64,000 nucleotides of DNA. Source: Polyporus tsugae. Taxonomy: Eukaryota; Basidiomycota; Agaricomycetes; Polyporales; Polyporaceae. Shown here one piece after another: positions 63,119 through 64,000 of this stretch (the stretch's first letter is position 1; each line of letters opens with the position of its first letter). A model generated the notes under the pieces. That model searched no databases, was not told the origin of the DNA, and saw only the letters and a program-made list of their open reading frames with translations. Location of the stretch: NCBI GenBank assembly GCA_024305745.1, contig JAHRBS010000001.1, forward strand, positions 1,488,001 through 1,552,000. Direction: 5' to 3'. Position numbers and translations under genes: made by a program.

Positions 63119-64000
63119 TCACTCCCCCCAGCTTTGGGAGAGGCTTCCGACATCCTCTATTTTGAACTCGGTCGCCAAAAACGGTGCCCTACGGTCCGGC
63201 ACAGTGTTCGAGCTTCCATCGGCTCGCCGGCCGTCCAGAAGGTGGGCAGGAAGCCCGATATCCCGGACCTGGCTGTTCTCTCCCGCGGTCGACGGAGACT
63301 CAACCTCGATACCGTCTCCGCCGTTTTGGACGCGCTTGCCCTTCCCACTCACGTCCTCCGTACTTCCGCTGCGGTCCTCCCCGAACCGACCCAGTCGCCC
63401 ACGCGTTGCACTCCTCCCTTGTCGAGCCCGACCGCCAGGAATGAACATACCTGATCCGCGGACTAGCCGAACGTTCAGGATGGGACGTCGAATTCCTCCA
63501 TCAGGATCAGCTTCTGGTGGAAGATAGGACGCGTCTCCGGGGTGAAGGGAGGATGTAGAATGGCTGGTTTGAATGGAAGGAGACGGGTCTCGTGAGGGCG
63601 TATACGAGGGGATATTGGGTTGGGTTGGATACCCGGATGCAGAAGGGGAGTCAGGTGAGGGGTTGGTTTGGGAAGCGGATGAGGTTGGACGAGGGGGAGT
63701 GGTGTTGGCGGAGACGCTACGGTCTTGTCGTCCATAGGACCTTCGGTTATGGAGATTGAAGGGGAGTGGTTGGTTCACATTGACCATTTTTCTGGACGAC
63801 AGAGACCAAAGGCGCGGGTGAGACGACAACCACCGTGGAAGCGGAACGTGAACGCACCCTTCCTTAGAGCGGACAATGTAGCCTAACCGTTCCTTCATCT
63901 TTTGATGGTCAACAGTGTAGTTCCTTACGCTGCATCTGTGTAAGCTACTCGCAAAGAAAGGATGAAGAACAACACATACGGAGTGGCCTCGTCTGAGGGC
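63119..64000 (-). CDS. Unidentified gene, 3' part only (runs off the window)
   Basis: A frame open from about 63898 to TGA at 63119-63121 encodes a Ser/Pro-rich, largely disordered protein: NVNQPLPFNLHNRRSYGR, a Thr/Pro/Ser stretch, then NVRLVRGSGMFIPGGRARQG and an Arg/Gly-rich part. An acceptor-like CGTCCAG near 63789 suggests that the exon starts there (KMVNVNQP), in which case 63790-63898 is mostly intron. More upstream exons seem to lie beyond 64000. I do not recognise the family, and no catalytic motif is visible. Confidence 0.45.
   Translation of the reverse strand, partial: ALRRGHSVCVVLHPFFASSLHRCSVRNYTVDHQKMKERLGYIVRSKEGCVHVPLPRWLSSHPRLWSLSSRKMVNVNQPLPFNLHNRRSYGRQDRSVSANTTPPRPTSSASQTNPSPDSPSASGYPTQPNIPSYTPSRDPSPSIQTSHSTSSLHPGDASYLPPEADPDGGIRRPILNVRLVRGSGMFIPGGRARQGRSATRGRLGRFGEDRSGSTEDVSGKGKRVQNGGDGIEVESPSTAGENSQVRDIGLPAHLLDGRRADGSSNTVPDRRAPFLATEFKIEDVGSLSQSWGE

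Overview
The window looks like nuclear DNA of a filamentous basidiomycete, most likely an Agaricomycete. Genes are split by many introns of about 50-65 bp with GT..AG (occasionally GC..AG) ends, and intergenic gaps are short. The gene content fits this group: a Ty3/gypsy chromovirus, a DUF6593 protein, a Zn2Cys6 regulator with a fungal MHR, a trifunctional TRP1 and an expanded 2OG-dioxygenase family. Genus and species cannot be read from the sequence. I reconstructed the spliced genes by eye; where exon lengths are quoted, exon phases were checked for consistency.

Region 1 (1-11.7 kb) is repeat-rich and gene-poor. It holds an almost intact nine-exon 2OG-Fe(II) dioxygenase gene (TET/JBP-like by layout) broken by one nonsense codon, then a complete but dead chromovirus (4217-10747, minus strand) with two 446-bp LTRs, gag, pol and a chromodomain.

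Region 2 (11.7-26.1 kb) holds a Zn2Cys6 transcription factor, a decayed GH18 chitinase, a large BRE4/ArAE-like membrane protein, an API5 homologue and a DAP1-like haem-binding protein. Region 3 (26.1-35.1 kb) has a 2.6-kb stretch without a convincing gene, a BCS1-type AAA ATPase, a group-I-type G-protein alpha subunit, an inverted-repeat element and an intron-containing tRNA-Ser.

Region 4 (35.1-52.1 kb) carries TRP1 (with a 767-bp intron), a multi-spanning membrane protein, a flavin-dependent halogenase, an LRO1-type phospholipid:diacylglycerol acyltransferase assembled from 18 exons (including micro-exons of 9, 5 and 6 nt), a DUF6593 protein and an isopenicillin-N-synthase-like dioxygenase. 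Region 5 (53.6-64 kb) holds a PWWP chromatin protein, a Sec2-type Rab exchange factor, ELP6 and COG3 (divergent pair), and the 3' part of an unidentified gene cut by the window edge.

Most genes are unrelated housekeeping functions: lipid storage, Golgi tethering, secretion, tRNA modification, tryptophan synthesis and signalling. They do not form one pathway. The halogenase and the dioxygenase are the only specialised-metabolism enzymes, and there is no PKS, NRPS or terpene synthase beside them. The most notable observations are the LRO1 micro-exon chain, the freshly broken dioxygenase gene, and the catalytic-residue transitions and mosaic LTR divergence of the chromovirus.
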